DNA of 64,000 nucleotides, from assembly GCA_009760855.2 (NCBI GenBank), contig WPIO01000029.1, positions 3,139,501-3,203,500 on the forward strand, given 5' to 3'. Positions 53,449 to 64,000 of this stretch are shown here, piece by piece; within the stretch, counting starts at the first letter, position 1; each line of letters begins with the position of its first letter. Source of the DNA: Cristatella mucedo. Its lineage: Eukaryota > Bryozoa > Phylactolaemata > Cristatellidae. The notes under the pieces were generated by a model. The model saw only the letters and a program-made list of their open reading frames with translations, ran no database searches and had not been told where the DNA came from. The position numbers and the translations under genes are program-made.

Positions 53449-53535
53449 TGTGCTCAGTGGCTTCAGGTCTCAGTGGCTTTAGTTGCTCAGTGGCTTCAGT
53501 TGCTCAGTAGCTTCAAGTGTTCAGTGGCTTCTTCT
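53449..53535. repeat. Minisatellite TGCTCAGTGGCTTCAGT, about 5 units
   Basis: 16-17-bp units with small changes (GGTCTCAGTGGCTTTAGT, TGCTCAGTAGCTTCAAGT). Confidence 0.9.
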
Positions 53536-53849
53536 TCAGTCTCTGGTTGCTGTAGGATTATTTTATAAGCGATGCTTGTATTGAGTATCGGCGGTGCGTT
53601 GCCGAGTGGCTTCCACCTTTGCTAGTTCTCCTTGCTGTTGTGTATGATTGATATTAATCTTGCCTAGTCTGGATCTACAGATAGGACTAAGACTGGCCCG
53701 TCTACAATGGCTGGCGGAAATCGGTAAAGTCCTTTGATGCTCTTCTGGACGCATCGAAGTTTAACGTCGTTTGTCCGAGCTAGTAATGCCTTTAACACAG
53801 GAATCTTCGAAAGAATATCTAGCTAGATTTTGCTAGTTTTACCTTTTTA
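53536..53849. other. Unassigned interval
   Basis: No feature recognised. Confidence 0.45.
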
Positions 53850-54608
53850 TGCCTATTTTCAGCTTCATAACATTGCTAAAATTCGGGCTTGTTTAGATAA
53901 GGTTACCGCGTCCCATGCATTCGGGACATCCCGTCTCGACTTCTGCAACTCACTGCTTACTGGCCTATCAGCATGTGCGATCAGGCGATTGCAGCTGGTG
54001 CAAAACTTTGCAGCTAGGCTTGTCTGTCGTGAGCGTCGCAGTTGCCACATTACACCACTTCTCGCCGACCTGCACTGGCTCCCAGTCAAGCAACGGATTG
54101 GCTTCAAGGTTTTGTCGCTCACTTTTAGGTCTCTTCATTCTATGGCTCCAGCCTATCTCTCAGATATACTACTCCATCAGGCCAAGCATCGTACCACCCG
54201 CTTTTCGGAATCCAACAGTCTACAAATACCTCGTACAAACCTTTAATCCTTTGGAGACCGTGCATTTAGTTCGTATGTTCCCGAAGCCTGGAACTCCCTC
54301 CCGACCTGCGTCAGAACATCCCCTGACCTGACCACATTTAAAAGGAACTTAAAAACACACCTATTTAGGACAGCATTTAGTGAGTCCCTGTGATTCGTCC
54401 TTGATGTGCTTATGCGTGCTGACACTGTGCATGCTGCCACTAACCACATGTGCATGCTGACCCTGTGCATGTCACCCCTACCCATGTTATTCATTTTGTT
54501 TGTTTATCAAGCATGATTTAACTCACCATTCAATTGCATTTCCCTTTGCAGCAAATGTAAAGCGCCTAGAAAGAGATTAAGTTTTATCAAGTGCATTATT
54601 ATTATTAA
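53850..54608 (+). pseudogene. Family A LINE, C-terminus to 3' end
   Basis: Well-preserved, 5' truncated near the YFQLHNIAKIRACLDK block. Frames SRLDFCNSLLTGLSACAIRR, ARLVCRERRSCHITPLLADL, KQRIGFKVLSLTFRSLHSM, RFSESNSLQIPRTNL and, after a one-base shift, PKPGTPSRP/PKAWNSLP. 3' UTR, then hairpin GCGCCTAGAAAGAGATTAAGTT truncated so that TATCAAGTGCATTATTATTATT follows directly. The inner half of the hairpin is deleted. Confidence 0.93.
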
Positions 54609-55454
54609 GCTCCCGTTGCACATTCAAATTTCCTGTACTGAACTCATGGACGTGCATCCAGAATTGTAGAGGTTGCTTATTTTGAACACAGCGAACGATT
54701 CTCAATCGGAGCTGTATTTCTATGAGAGCAGCTGAGGTACTTTAAGTATTCGATAGTATCCGAGACAGCCTTTGCGCTACCTTAGATGCATGCTTTAACT
54801 GGTATTAAGGTTCGACAAGGTATCATGATTTCTTTCGGTACACACTCATCCAGAAAATGCGGCTTTGGACCTTCCGGAAATGAATACACCTTTCACACAC
54901 GCCTCGACTCGGCTTTCATAAAAACTAACGATCCTGATCTACACCTAACTTCATCATGCCAAAATCCATCTGCTAATGCTGCTGTAAAAGTGTTTCTTAA
55001 AGTGTTTCTTCTTTTCTTGTTTGTTTTCTTTTAAAAAAAGTTTTCCTGCAGATCGTGATAGCACGCGAACAGCAATGTGATTTCCGCCAAGGCCATGCCT
55101 CGACTAATTGGCGTCAGCTGCAATTACTTGCTTCTAAAGAGCTCGCTATTGCCGCGCTCGCTCGACTTAACTCGTTTCCATAAAATGTCACGTGCGAAAC
55201 ACATTTTTACAGTTGATCTGAGCCAAGCGAGCCATGCTCAGCTTTGTTCCCTTCATCGAAGTACCATTGCCGCATCAATGCAGATTTATAGTTATACCAC
55301 AAGCTTATTGGATAACTGGTCTTGCTCTTTTGGTACCTACAGGTAACTTTTCCAGTTTCATGTTGTCAGCAGTTAAAAGGATTGTGGCACTGCCTAAAAT
55401 CTCGCATGCTTCGTTTTGAGAGACCCCGAGCACTCGTCGACAAATCGCATAGAG
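54609..55454. other. Unassigned interval
   Basis: Frames at 54786-55034 and 55077-55346 have no recognisable family signature. Confidence 0.45.
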
Positions 55455-56078
55455 TGGATGAGTCGCACCGGAAGCCACTAGGCCACTGCGGCTGGTGATA
55501 AATATGGCGGCAAGGCAAGTTAACCAATCCCGGAGGTTTGCCCATGTGTCTCCTTTACTGTAGGAGCGTCGATGGCTTCCGGTTGATAAGCGGATACAGA
55601 ATAAAGCTCTAACGCTGACCCACAAAGCCCGTCAAGGCTTGGCTTCTCCATACCTAACTGCTGCACCTGTTTCATCCTCCTCGTGCCCTCAGATCCTCTA
55701 TGGGCAATAGATTAGTTGCTCTATTCTTCCGCTTAAAGACAGTTGACGACAGAAGTTTTTGCTCTGCAGGTCCTAGACTGGAACTCGCTCCCACAATTCT
55801 TACGCAACGACATCTACTCATGCTGCCGAATATGGCACATCCTTTCCAGCCGTCCTGAGCTGCTACTTTCATGCTACTCACTACCTCAACTGCCCTCCCG
55901 ATCCAGCTAGGCTTCTTACTTTCTCCTTGTTGCGAGAGATGAAGTCTGTTGGCTACCGAATGCGTACCGAGAGCCGCGTAAGCTGTGAGTGCATAAGCAA
56001 GACTCCCCTGCATAGCACCCACTTAGTCCCAGTGACTTTGTGAAGTTAGAGACGGAGATAAGCTGCATCACCTCGCAC
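55455..56078 (+). pseudogene. Family B LINE, 3' end
   Basis: ATGGCGGCAAGGCAAGTTAACC (AARLI block), CCCGGAGGTTTGCCCATGTGTC (QRFDHVS), TTCCGGTTGATAAGCGGATACAG, PRLEL-type decayed PRLWNSL, AEYGTSFPAVLSCYFHATHYLNC equivalents, FSLLREMKSVGYRMRTESR, and 3' UTR GTGCATAAGCAAGACTCCCCTGC...GACGGAGATAAGCTGCATCAC. Several frame breaks. Confidence 0.9.
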
Positions 56079-58053
56079 GATGCAAGGGCAGCTAGGAAGC
56101 ATGTCTCCGACTGTCGCTTTGTTACAGGCCCAAATCTGACAAAAGGCTGTATATTCGCCGGTCTTAATTAGCCGCTTCGGATCGGCGGTAGCTGAGTGAA
56201 GGGTATTTTTAACTCTTCGCGTCTCCACGGAGCTGCCGGAACTTTAAAGGATCCGCCTTAAAAGTTGGTGGCAAGACCTTTCAGGAAGGACCTCCCTGAA
56301 AGAAGCTTTACTCACTTTACCTGCCGTCTCCTGCTGCCGACGCGTGAGTGTGCGGCAGCACTGCGCCGAGAGCGCCCGACGCTTGGATTTTACTCCAGAG
56401 CAGGCAAGATTTTCGCAGCTCTAGCAGCGTGAAGAGAGTCCTGGAGAGAGTTCTGATAGGAAGAGGCAGCCAAACAAGGAAAACATTAGAGATTTACAAA
56501 GAGCAGCCGCCTCGGGGAAAGAAGAAGTCACGCAAAGTTTCGAAGTTTGAAATCTGGAAAAAAATTTGACACCGCAGCACGAAGTTTTGTTGACTCGAGC
56601 GCTCACAAGTGAGCAGTTGCGCAAGAGAAACGGTATTTTCGGCAAGTTTTACAGGTCCCTTGATGAGCTAAGTTATCAGCCTGCACGCCGTTAAAGCCGT
56701 GTACGGAACGCCATGATGACATCTTATAATGTAGGCACCGCTCTGCGGGTCTTCGAGCGTGAAGGAATGCAAGGAGAAGGAGGAGGAGGCGCGAGGAGGC
56801 AAACCTGCTGCACTACTGACGGGATACGGTAATGACTGCGGTATCGCTGCTCTGCTGTGCTCAGCTGCAGCAGAGCGGTCTGAGAGTTTCACTGGGAAGC
56901 TAGCCGGTGCCGCCGCTGGCATAGCGTGTGCTCAAAACTTTGCCTGCTAGATTGGCTTCCGAATGAAGTTCGGAAACAATTCCGAATTTTAGAGAAAGAA
57001 TTCCGAGGGGCTATTGGCAGTCATCTACGACAGAACTCGTTGAGCGCTCCGCTCCCTTTGCTCGTCAAGGAGTATTACTTCGATTACTTGTATTGCTTCG
57101 ATTACTTTTATTATTTTATTCGATTACTTTTATTAATTCTTCCGTAGCTGTCAGACAAGCTAGCTATTAGGGGCAGGTCTCTTGATCGAATAGTTAGCAA
57201 TAGTTTCCAGTAAAGGAAACTCGTGCTAAGCAGCTTGTTTTTAGCATCTCCTGGAAAATACGAGCACTAGCGGACTTGCAGGCAGGCTGGTCGTGCCAAT
57301 GGCTCGGTCGGGGGCCAGAGGTCGGGGGCCAGAGGTCGGGGACCAACAATCGGGAGCCAGAGCTCAGTCGTCGTCCGCAATTAAGGGTAAGGCAGCACCA
57401 CAGGGCCATAAGCTATTTTGCAGTGACATCGGTAAAATGTGAAAATAAAAGACGCTCAATGCAGAGCTCCGAAGTATGGCACTGCTGATGTGCTTTTCAG
57501 TCGAAGGTGTAATCTGATAGCACTGTTGGACTTAATTTATTGCAGCACGACATAAAAAACTAAATGTTGATTGTCGCGGACTTACGTCGTACTAGTAGAT
57601 ACGACACAGGACAATCCATTGATTGACATTTTCTGCAAGGTTCGAGGTTTCCTTTACCTCTACGACCACATACAGACAGTTCTTGGCTTCTAGTGGTACT
57701 GACCTTCATCTCATTTAGGATTCTGATTTGACTGACAAGGCCGTATAATCAAATTGGATCAGAAAGGGATTTCAACGTGGACAGACTTTGTGTTAAACTG
57801 GACGCTTTGAAAAGGTGTGTCAGTAGACCAACAAAGGGAGCGCATATAATAATTCGCTTATTGCTGCAGCTTGGATTGTAAAACATATTTAATAGCATTT
57901 CATGATTTTATATGCAAAGGTAATTAGCAGTTATTAAAGTTTCAAGATGTCGACGGAGGAGTAGAAGCAATGCTTTAGTATATTTGCGCAACGTATCTCT
58001 TTGGAAATTGATATATTCTGAAACCTCCAAAAGGCACACAGCCAGCACCACCC
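56079..58053. other. Unassigned interval with a small minisatellite
   Basis: No gene recognised. At about 57305-57365 the unit GCCAGAGGTCGGGG repeats about four times with variation. TTACTT/TTGATTAC-type short repeats occur near 57070-57130. Confidence 0.4.
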
Positions 58054-58208
58054 GCTGGTTTCGCCCAGCGGCTAAGGTGCTCACCTATACTAAGGTCAAT
58101 GGAAATGTATTTGACGTTCGAGGTATTGGGCTCGAGCCAGTTGACATATGTGAAGAGTCTGCTTAAGAATAAGTTCTCGTATGGGGATACACAAATTAAT
58201 TCTATTTA
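58054..58208 (+). mobile_element. SINE-1 (long subfamily)
   Basis: Clear head GCTGGTTTCGCCCAGCGGCTAAGGTGCTCACC, the long-subfamily insert AAGGTCAATGGAAATGTATTTGACG, B box GGGCTCGAGCC, and a worn tail GAAGAGTCTGCTTAAGAATAAGTTCTCGTATGGGG. Confidence 0.88.
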
Positions 58209-59391
58209 TTTCCTCAAGAAGCAGGTTGTGGTGGTCATTATGACATCCTCGGCAGACCGAAGATACAAGCAGAATTTCTGCTCGATTAAATGAAATACTT
58301 ATCGATCCTTCCCTAGATCAAACCAGCAGCATGATAGCTGGTTACTCTATCTGATTTCGTAAATTCGACACTAAGCACCCCGAAGTAGAATGAAAATAAA
58401 TAACAGCCGATGAGCAGTGAGAGTAAGCCAAAAAGTCAGCTTCTAACCGAGCCCCGAATTCCAGGTTAAATCATACTGTGCTACACTATCTCAGGGCCAT
58501 GCCTTCGAAGGCCAACTATAGATCGTTCTGTATTTTATAAAAATTTACGTAAGCCCGTGCCTAAATGTTGATCTACGACACATGATTTTTGTACTAAGAC
58601 ATTCAGAGGACGATTGTGCAAGAAGAGGAATCAATAATTCAAAGAGAAAACGAGTGAGACGCTAAAAGTTAGCATAGCCAGGAAACAAAACTCCATTGCA
58701 ATGGAGCTGCCTCTTTTCGTTGGCAGAACCGCATTACGTCAATTTTGTCGGTTTGAATCCTACGGCAAGCAATCCTTTGCCCGCTCATAGCCACTAAGGC
58801 TGCTACGCCGTTGTATAAACGAAACTTGGAATCAGCCGACCTCGAATTGTTCATGTTCCCGTACTCAATCGCTAATTATTGGACACAATCGGAGTATTGA
58901 GGCTACATCTATCATTTCGTCCGCACTGACTCTTGCTGCAAAAAAGACTATCAGTTAAAGAACCAACTGGGCAGCTTTTTGCATGGAATGTGACGTGGAC
59001 GAAAGAATCTTTGAGACTTGAGCCTGCAGTCGTCAGTGAAACCGGCAATTAAGTTCCTTCAATTTCTTTTGATTGCCGATTTCGTGACCATGCATTCGAA
59101 TTAAAATGAATGCAGCCAACAAATTGTCTTGTGCTTCTATGGAAAGTGCAGTTCCATGGTAATTTAGCAAATCGCACGCCGCGAAAGACCGATGCCGTCC
59201 TAGACGGCCGTGCGGGGCCCTGTTGCTCAATAAATCCGCTAAACATTTTTAAAATGAGCTTACTCTACTTCGCCGAAGCTCAAGAGCAACGAGTCAGGAT
59301 TAATGCAATCTCTGTCCGTCCCAGAGTATTCAGTAGCCTTCCAATAGTGTAATGGTCAAACTCTCATATCAAGAATGTTAACTTTCAGTGT
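58209..59391. other. Unassigned interval
   Basis: No recognised feature. Confidence 0.45.
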
Positions 59392-59480
59392 TATAATAAT
59401 AATAACACACTTGATAAAACGCCCTCAGAGAACGCAATCTCTCTCTCTAAGCGCTTAACATGTGCTGCAAAGGAAAGCAG
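59392..59480 (-). mobile_element. Family A LINE 3' tail
   Basis: ATAATAATAATAACACACTTGATAAAACGCCCTCAGAGAACGCAATCTCTCTCTCTAAGCGCTTAACATGTGCTGC: tail, end hairpin and last UTR bases on the minus strand. Confidence 0.9.
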
Positions 59481-59904
59481 TCCTTATTAATCCGGGCTCG
59501 CTGGGCCGTATTTTTTAAGGACACATATTTCAATAGTTCGCATGGATTAAGGGTCATCATGGTGTTCTTCAAATAAATGATGCTGATGGATACTGCACTC
59601 TTGTTCTCTTCAGTAATCGCGCGGAGTGCTTTCAGCTCTAAATACGTAAGATGGTGATTGCCACGGCTGAGCTTAAAGCTGACAAAGGTGACAATGGATA
59701 TGCACAGCGTAGCCTCTGGGAGCATTGAAGTAAACGATATCTGACATGTTCAACTCAATGACTCTTAGAATTTCACTATGTAGCGAACATCGATTTCGCC
59801 ACGACAAACTTCCCTAGCTATTTGATTCCTAAAAGCAAAATTAGAGCCAGTATTTTCGTATAGGGGACTGATCTGCAAATTTTGTATGTAGTAGGCATGA
59901 TCCG
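59481..59904. other. Unassigned DNA between two family A pieces
   Basis: About 425 bp not matching family A, replacing rather than merely interrupting the UTR and last coding blocks. Confidence 0.45.
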
Positions 59905-60100
59905 CAAGAGCTGGTGGAACGATGCCTGGCCTGGTGGGGGAGAAGATCTGGTAGGCATTCTGGAGACAAAGATAGTAGGGACCTGAAAGTGAGTGACAAA
60001 GCCTTGAAGTCGATGCATTGCTTGACTGGGAGCCAGTGCAGGTCGGCGATAAGTGGTGCGATGTGGCTACTTCGACGCTCACGACAGATAATCTTAGCTC
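59905..60100 (-). pseudogene. Family A LINE, RT C-terminal piece
   Basis: Minus strand: SVEVATSHHLSPTCTGSQSSNAST frame and its shifted partner give RRSxHIAPLIADLHWLPVKQCIDFKALSLTFRS-type blocks (landmarks: LHWLPVKQ, DFKALS). It is joined at about 60100 to endonuclease-domain sequence. Confidence 0.85.
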
Positions 60101-60470
60101 ACAGACAGACAGCCACGATTGGTAGCTTTTTGTCGACTGAAATCAAGGAATCAATTCGAAAGACCGCTTCGAGGGCACTGCCAACGGCTTGAAGTTGAAG
60201 GTCGAGCGTGCGATAATGACGACTACACCTCCAGTTTTGATTGATCTAGGGGTGTGAAAGAAGGAGAAGCCTGTTGTGGTTACGTCATTATTGGTTAGAC
60301 AGTTTACCGATTTTAGTCAAGTTTCGGTCAAGGCGAGCAGATCGAGACCTTTCAGAAATATTTACAGGGGGACGAGTCGACTCTCTAAATTATTACAAGG
60401 GGTTTATTTCGCATTGAGTGAGGATTCCGGAGACAAGCATTCAGGTGGGCCGTCGGAGTAACAGCAAGGC
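60101..60470 (-). pseudogene. LINE AP-endonuclease domain fragment
   Basis: Minus-strand translation gives GLDLLALTET, a stop where TETW is expected (TGA for TGG), then NNDVTTTGFSFFHTPR, TGGVVVIIARSTF and SKRSFELI. The order DLLALTETW - GFSF.H.PR - GGGVAII is that of the N-terminal half of APE-type endonuclease domains of L2/CR1 LINEs, which nick the target DNA. It is the only endonuclease sequence I find in the window. It directly precedes (in element sense) the RT C-terminal piece of the same orientation, so the whole RT core has been deleted between them. Family A origin is inferred from this neighbour. Confidence 0.82.
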
Positions 60471-61099
60471 CTGATTATTACCGACTCATGAATTAAAATG
60501 TTTGGATCGCAAAATGTTACAGTCTACATTCAGATGGTATAAATAAGTTCAATCCAAGATATATAGTGCGCTTTACTCTGAATTTCAAGCCAGGAAGTTA
60601 TATTCTAGGCCTCGAGCCAGAGGGTTATACTTTGGGCTTCGAACAAGCAAGTTGCACGCAATGACTGATGCCCTACACATGCACCTCTCTGTGACTCTGG
60701 AATATACTGATCTCAGTTAAAAAAACGTTCTTTGTATTGTAGGTTATGGTCACTTTTGATTGATGCCCGCTGCGCTACCGTAGGCACGCCTGCGTATATC
60801 GAGGCAACATTGGGACCATTTAGCCATGCTTCAAGGCGAGAGAACTCTTAAGTATTTTCCACGCATCTGCACGAACTAGGACGGTTATGACAGCTGTTCT
60901 TGTGGCAAATGACTTGATTGCAGGGGCCACCACACCACTTTTGTAACAAGGATATGCAGGACGTGCATAAAAAGTGCTATCATATTCTCGTATGTCTTGC
61001 TAATACCAACCTAAAAGCATAAACAATTTCTTCTATTCAATGGCGATTTAAGTATTTTTTTTGTAAAGCTAAGCAAACGAAGAAAATATTACAATATTC
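60471..61099. other. Unassigned interval
   Basis: No recognised feature; direct repeats AGGCCTCGAGCCAGAG / GGGCTTCGAACAAGCAAGTT near 60605-60645 are too short to assign. Confidence 0.4.
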
Positions 61100-61645
61100 T
61101 TAATATAATAACAATAAGGAAAAGAATTTTATTGAGACCTAAGAGAACAAAATCTTTTTCTGGGCCCCGTATATATACGAAGGAAAGGAAGTGCGTCAAT
61201 TGGTTTGTGTCAGAAAGAATAAGCGCACAATTGGCAATTTTACAGGGACAAAGCAAATGCTGGGATGAACGAGTGGGCTTTTAGATTCTCTTTAAATTTT
61301 GTCAAGTCGAAGGATGTCGTGACGTCAGTCGGTCGCGCGTGTTCCATGCTTTGGGAGCCTAAGAAAGAGGTATGATTGCCACATAATTCAAAGTTAGTCA
61401 AGGCTCAACTAAATGACGATTCAAAAGAGTAAGTGGTACGACATGAAGCCTGATTAAGAAGTATTTCAGAAAAATAGGCCACAGCAAGAGAATAAGGGAC
61501 TAGTCAGCGCAAGAACACTGAAGTCAACTGCTAAGTGGTGAGCCGGTAAAGATCGGTGCATATTATGGCCGCTGGGACCATCACAAAAGACACGCCTGGC
61601 TGTCGAGTTTTGCGTCAACTTTACGCGTCGGAAATCGCAAAAGAG
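61100..61645 (-). pseudogene. Family A LINE, decayed 3' end
   Basis: Minus strand: AATAATAACAATAAGG tail, GAGACCTAAGAGAACAAAATCTTTTTCTGGGCC hairpin, UTR, then worn coding blocks (CTTTGGGAGCCTAAGAAAG = PKAW region; GTCAACTGCTAAGTGGTGAGCC; GGCTGTCGAGTTTTGCGTC = QNSTA region). Frame lost. Confidence 0.78.
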
Positions 61646-61789
61646 CTAATATCACGAATAGATCATCGTGGCTTTAAGTTAACACAGACTCCGCTGAAAA
61701 GCTAGATCTAGAGATTCTTGAACATTCGGAATCGAGTGACGTGCGAACTTTCTTTGAGTCAAAACTTCTGGCCGAAGCCGCATGGCTGC

Positions 61790-61985
61790 CACCAGATGGA
61801 GCAACTGCAGCAGCAGCAGCAGCAGCAGGAGATGGAGCAGCAGCAGCAGATGGAACAGCAGCAGCAGATGGAGCAGCAACAGCCGCATCAGCAAACGGAG
61901 CAACTGCTGCAGCAGACGGAGTAGCACCAGCAAACGGAGCAGCAGCAGCTGCAGCAGATGGAGCAGATGCAGCGAGCGACCTCTT
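61790..61985 (+). repeat. GCA/CAG-type imperfect trinucleotide array
   Basis: GCAGCAGCAG runs broken by GATGGA, AACGGA and ACAGCC. All three plus frames stay open through most of it: one Ala-rich (frame 61741-61989, AAAAAAGDGAAAADGT type), one Gln-rich (QQQQEMEQQQQ), one Ser-rich. The higher-order unit is about 15-30 bp ((CAG)n-ATGGAG). It could encode a low-complexity exon, but no start, splice site or homology supports a choice of frame. Confidence 0.85.
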
Positions 61986-63379
61986 CTAAGCTCGTTGATT
62001 GTTGGATTGCCGACCGATCGGTCGCCGTGTTCGCAGCACAGACGACTGGACGAGAAGGTATAGCCCGAGAGCAATTAGGGTGCTCAGGAAATGCCTGAGA
62101 CCCCTGGTGAGCTAATCCGACTGCCGCCAGAGCAAATCAAGAGCTCTCTCTAATCGCACCTTAGCTTTTTCAGCCGATTCAGCCGATTGTAATCTGACGA
62201 CTGCTGTGCGTATGCATTTTTGCCCGCCCATACGGTACTCTGTGAGCTGTTGAACACAGCATGCGAAGAACGAGAAGAGGGAAGGAAGCATTGTAGCCTG
62301 CGATTGAAAACGTAAATACAAGTTACCACAGGTCCAAACGGTGGCACCATGTTAGGTAAACATATGCTTTATGAGCAGAATCTTTCCTTACCTCAGTATT
62401 TTTCAGTCGTAAGAATAATAGTTTCATACATTACTTTCCATATTTTATATGAGTGGCAAGGTTTCGCAGAAGCAATCCCAAGGTTGGCAATGTCCGCTAC
62501 CAGCTACCAAAAAATTAGTCGCCGCCCTTCAAGGCTATGCTTTCCGTAGCAACCATTTTTTTTTAATTCCAACTTCTACTTGCCAATATAATGGTCTCCC
62601 GACACCAAGCAACCCATGCTGCGCCTTAGTATGTTCGTAATGGTCTCTCAAAGCCTCATGATCTTCCGCCAAGAAGTCGACCATCCATCTCCTTTCCCGA
62701 ACCTGGCCCATAACTCTCCGATCTTTCCTGTTGGTCAACAATCTCGCCGCTTACCCTACTCAACCAATGACGTGACCGCAAGCTCGTGAGTAACTCCGCT
62801 CGAGAGTTTCCCAGTCTGTATGTAGCTTAGCACAACAGCTCTCGTATATGCACCCGTGCGAGAGATAGTACCAGTGTCATGGTCGTTCGATGTTCTGTCT
62901 ATCACTTAATAAGATAGAGTAGTTTGGTGCATCCGCCTTGAGATATCGTCTGTTGAGGACTGACCAGATCGTCTTAAGGGCCTAAAGATGCAGTATTTGA
63001 AGGGGCCAGGAAAGAAGGTTCATCTCGACATGGGTGGAGGCAACCACAGAATGACCAGGCGACAGCTTTTGCTGCCAGCCAGGTGATGACGGTGTCAAAG
63101 GCAGCAAGCATGGCCAGCCAGTCCCATGAGTGCAGGTGCTTGGTAGCTATTGTCTTCGGGACGCCGTGGCAGCCGCTGTGGCCTCTGTGTGGATTAAAGC
63201 AGGCGCAACTGTGGTTTGGATGACTGACTCAGGCGTTTCGCAGTAAGGAGCCAAGATGCTGGAGCGTCAGATTGCCGGTGGCTGAATGCTGCAATAGACA
63301 GGTTGTCAGTTAGGTATTGGGTTGCTCCGAGGGTGCGAGCTATAATCCCCTTAGCGTTTTGTGACAGGGACGCTTACTA
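61986..63379. other. Unassigned interval
   Basis: Longest frame 69 codons; no family signature on either strand. GC-rich part at 63000-63320 has stop-broken frames only. Confidence 0.4.
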
Positions 63380-63500
63380 GGCTTTCGCACCGAAAGCTGC
63401 TTAGGCTTTGAGTGAGCTATAGAAAGCTGTCGTGCGTAACACTCACGTTGTCTTTGTGGAGTTACAGGCGGAGGAAGATACGTTGCTTCAAGTTACATTG
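63380..63500 (+). mobile_element. Family B LINE 3' UTR
   Basis: CGCACCGAAAGCTGCTTAGGCTTTGAGTGAGCTATAGAAAGCTGTCGTGCGTAACACTCACGTTGTCTTTGTGGAGTTACAGGCGGAGGAAGATACG: last codons and 3' UTR of family B. Confidence 0.82.
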
Positions 63501-64000
63501 CATTGCACATGCCAGGACACTTACTCGAGGATTCGCGCCGGTCGAAGAGTTTTTACCGGCCTTACCAATGAAGAGGAACTTTGCCCGCGCGTGGCTCTGC
63601 TACTTGCTAGATTGTCAGCGGCTAGTTAGGATAAGCAGCATTGAGCAGTCGGTCAATCCGTGCGATATGCATTTACATATCGCACGGATTACAAGGACAT
63701 GGCGTGGTTTGAGAATGCTGCGGAGTTCGTCTGCGCTAAGCTAATCTTCAACTTCGAGCTCACTCCGGATGATGTCACAGATTTGGAGTAAGGAGAGACT
63801 GCCACCGTACAAAATTGAGTTCACAGCAGCTCTGGGAGGAGCAAGCTTGAAGCTGTCGTGAAGCTGTCGCTTCGGGGCTCAGAAAGACACGCTTCCAAGG
63901 AACCGAGGAGGTTAATAATTTCTTTGCGACTGGCACTAAGCTCCAAATGCGATTTACCGTGGAAATTCTGCCAAAGATATCTGCGAAAATGTAGGGACTG
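63501..64000. other. Unassigned interval with perfect hairpin
   Basis: Contains a 15-bp perfect inverted repeat at 63655-63690 inside a 110-codon frame without family signature. Confidence 0.4.
63655..63690. other. Perfect 15-bp inverted repeat, 6-nt loop
   Basis: AATCCGTGCGATATG (63655-63669), loop CATTTA, CATATCGCACGGATT (63676-63690). Confidence 0.92.

Noticed and set aside
59481-59904. Insertion of an unknown element in a family A copy
   Set aside because: The LINE sequence that should lie between the two pieces is missing, so this is not a clean insertion and no flanking duplication was seen.

Overview
This is eukaryotic, almost certainly metazoan (invertebrate-like), genomic DNA in which I can recognise transposable-element debris but no host gene with confidence. 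The coding signal is non-LTR retrotransposon reverse transcriptase (RT) of the L2/CR1 group, fragments of a Ty3/Gypsy pol gene, tRNA-derived SINEs with pol III A and B boxes, a solo LTR, a probable MITE, a decayed ~173-bp satellite and very long purine microsatellites. There are no operons, ribosome-binding sites or prokaryotic genes. The species cannot be fixed from this window; L2-like LINEs paired with tRNA SINEs and (TTA)n tails fit many aquatic invertebrates.

Two LINE families dominate. Family A (about 28 fragments) ends in a compact hairpin (AGCGCC...AGAGA...TCTCT...GGCGCT) followed by (TTA)n. Its best copy lies on the minus strand at 7223-9300, with a 439-codon RT open frame. Family B (8 fragments) has a related RT but a different 3' end without the TTA tail; its longest copy is 26945-29245. 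SINE-1, in two subfamilies plus a third related type, carries a 3' tail nearly identical to the family A hairpin, so family A is the likely mobilising partner. SINE-4 has a separate tRNA head and tail.

Layout: 0-6 kb, SINE-1 and decayed A and B fragments; 7.2-9.3 kb, best family A copy with a second A copy nested in it; 9.4-11.1 kb, Gypsy pol remnant broken by SINEs; 11.9-13.1 kb, GACAGA/GA microsatellite and probable MITE; 13.3-17.2 kb, stacked A copies, one holding a 413-bp solo LTR and one a family B insert, each with target-site duplications; 20.6-21.4 kb, ~173-bp satellite; 21.4-22.5 kb, A copy with nested SINE and a GA tract; 25-32 kb, decayed A copies and long B copy; 32.5-35 kb, GC-rich DNA and a ~530-bp GA tract; 35-38 kb, A copies, an A/C-skewed tract and SINE-4 relics; 38-47 kb, mostly unassigned with B copies; 47.8-49.4 kb, A copy split by a SINE-4 dimer; 53-56 kb, A and B copies; 59-62 kb, the only endonuclease-domain fragment and a CAG-type repeat; 62-64 kb, unassigned plus a B tail and a perfect hairpin.

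The elements relate as autonomous donors (families A and B, Gypsy) and parasites (SINEs). Nesting gives a relative order of insertion. Nearly all frames are broken, so this reads as an old heterochromatin-like or intergenic repeat stack. No previously unknown functional system was found; the best leads are the SINE/LINE tail pairing, the solo LTR, the 57-bp coding-like flank shared by two LINE copies, and the satellite.
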